A DNA stretch of 6,135 bases from Thiotrichaceae bacterium (GTDB lineage Bacteria; Pseudomonadota; Gammaproteobacteria; Thiotrichales; Thiotrichaceae), in contig JANTHA010000132.1 in assembly GCA_024762625.1 (NCBI GenBank), forward strand, positions 1-6,135, written 5' to 3'. Numbering within the stretch: the first letter of the stretch is position 1; every line of letters begins with the position of its first letter. Made by a program: the position numbers and the translations under genes. Positions 5,675 through 6,135 of the stretch are shown in pieces. The notes under the pieces are model-generated. The model searched no databases. It saw only the letters and a list, made by a program, of their open reading frames with translations, and was not told where the DNA came from.

Positions 5675-5698
5675 GATTAATTACTAGGATAATTAATC
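5675..5698 (-). other. AT-rich inverted repeat at the COG4705-like gene stop
   Basis: A 9-bp inverted repeat (GATTAATTA, 6-base spacer, TAATTAATC) includes the stop codon 5693-5695. It has one GC pair and no T tract after it on either strand, so it is at best a weak 3'-end structure. No better terminator for the upstream gene is visible before 5550. Confidence 0.3.
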
Positions 5699-6135
5699 TA
5701 ACTCGTTATAAATTCTTGCTTTCTCGAGCTTTATTTCCCTATAAAGCGAAGCCGCTAGCAACAGAGCAAAGAAGGTGGAAGCTCCAATTGTACCCAATCC
5801 AATACCGCTGTGATCGGGTGTTTTTGTGAGTAAATCACCAAAGGTAGCACCAAAGGGCCGGGTAAGTACAAATGCGACCCAGAACAGCAAAATACCTGAC
5901 ACCTTGGTATAAAAATGGAGCAAGGCGGTTAATAAGAGCAGTCCGGCAATAATCATGGCGCTGTGCATAAAACCAATACCCAACTGGTCAGCAAGAAAAT
6001 CACCTGCCGCAGTACCTAATGTATTCGCCACCAGAAATGCCAGCCAGTAAAATAATTCGGCAGATGTGGTTGTGATATTTTCTACATTGATTGATTTTTC
6101 CTTCCAGTACCAGATTGCCAGGACTCCAAGCAGCA
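5693..6135 (-). CDS. COG4705-like multi-pass membrane protein, N-terminus beyond window edge
   Basis: An open frame of 146 residues that enters from the right edge and ends at TAA 5693-5695; the true start is outside the window. It has about four hydrophobic segments and the family's internal repeat pattern. One unit reads ELFYWLAFLVANTLGTAAGDFLADQLGIGF (visible residues 26-55) and the next ILLFWVAFVLTRPFGATFGDLLTK (81-104). The NTLGTAAGDF and RPFGATFGDLL signatures are those I associate with COG4705, membrane proteins of roughly 250 residues and unknown function. The tail YREIKLEKARIYNELD is charged and probably cytoplasmic. It lies 303 bases upstream of the PepSY gene on the same strand, so it may be functionally linked, but it is separated from it by a promoter region. 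An internal GTG at 6031 lies inside a helix and is not a likely start. Confidence 0.82.
   Translation of the reverse strand, partial: LLGVLAIWYWKEKSINVENITTTSAELFYWLAFLVANTLGTAAGDFLADQLGIGFMHSAMIIAGLLLLTALLHFYTKVSGILLFWVAFVLTRPFGATFGDLLTKTPDHSGIGLGTIGASTFFALLLAASLYREIKLEKARIYNELD

Larger units (their letters stand above)
5390..5692. other. AT-rich intergenic region upstream of the PepSY gene
   Basis: The 303 bases between the PepSY start and the COG4705-like stop contain no convincing gene. They hold the PepSY ribosome binding site, the leader stem-loop, the candidate regulated promoter, an A-rich stretch on the coding strand directly upstream of it (about 5485-5520; possible UP-element or bent DNA), a 16-base dyad at 5532-5547 and an AT-only inverted repeat at 5675-5698. 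A consensus -35-like TTGACA (5511-5516) faces the plus strand but has only a poor -10. Confidence 0.7.

Noticed and set aside
5596..5829. Plus-strand ORF of 77 codons
   Set aside because: Its second half is antisense to the COG4705-like gene, its start has no clear ribosome binding site, and the product has no familiar features.
1..6135. Mobile elements, tRNA or rRNA genes, prophage or attachment sites
   Set aside because: I found no transposase or integrase motif, no terminal inverted repeats with target duplications and no tRNA-like cloverleaf; the window looks like a stable chromosomal region.

Overview
The window shows a run of genes that all read on the minus strand. Base composition is moderately AT-rich. 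The protein families (DUF4389, an LssY-type C-terminus, a PmrA/QseB-like two-component pair, PepSY, COG4705) point to a proteobacterium, most likely gammaproteobacterial. I cannot name the genus from sequence alone.

Layout in transcription order (high to low coordinates): a COG4705-like multi-pass membrane protein with its N-terminus outside the window (6135-5693); an AT-rich 303-base regulatory gap (5690-5390); a secreted PepSY protein with an aspartate-rich tail (5389-4970); a strong 14-bp intergenic hairpin (4938-4908); a small membrane-protein gene split by an apparent one-base loss in a T run (4883-4561); an OmpR-family response regulator (4555-3899); its sensor histidine kinase, overlapping by ATGA (3902-2583); a 714-residue DedA-PAP2-LssY_C fusion (2571-427); a 183-base gap with a candidate promoter and operator; and a DUF4389 membrane protein cut by the left edge (243-1). 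No plus-strand gene is convincing.

Inferred working model: the sensor kinase and response regulator respond to an envelope or cation signal. They control the secreted acidic PepSY protein at the head of their own operon. They also control a downstream membrane enzyme that could couple dephosphorylation of undecaprenyl pyrophosphate (PAP2) with return of undecaprenyl phosphate across the membrane (DedA). The main regulatory clue is a direct repeat, CTAAG-N6-CTAAG on the coding strand, with the 11-bp period typical of PmrA/BqsR-type regulators. It lies upstream of DUF4389 (exact) and of the PepSY gene (one mismatch), and at both sites a -10-like hexamer follows at the same distance. The regulon therefore probably includes both transcription units.
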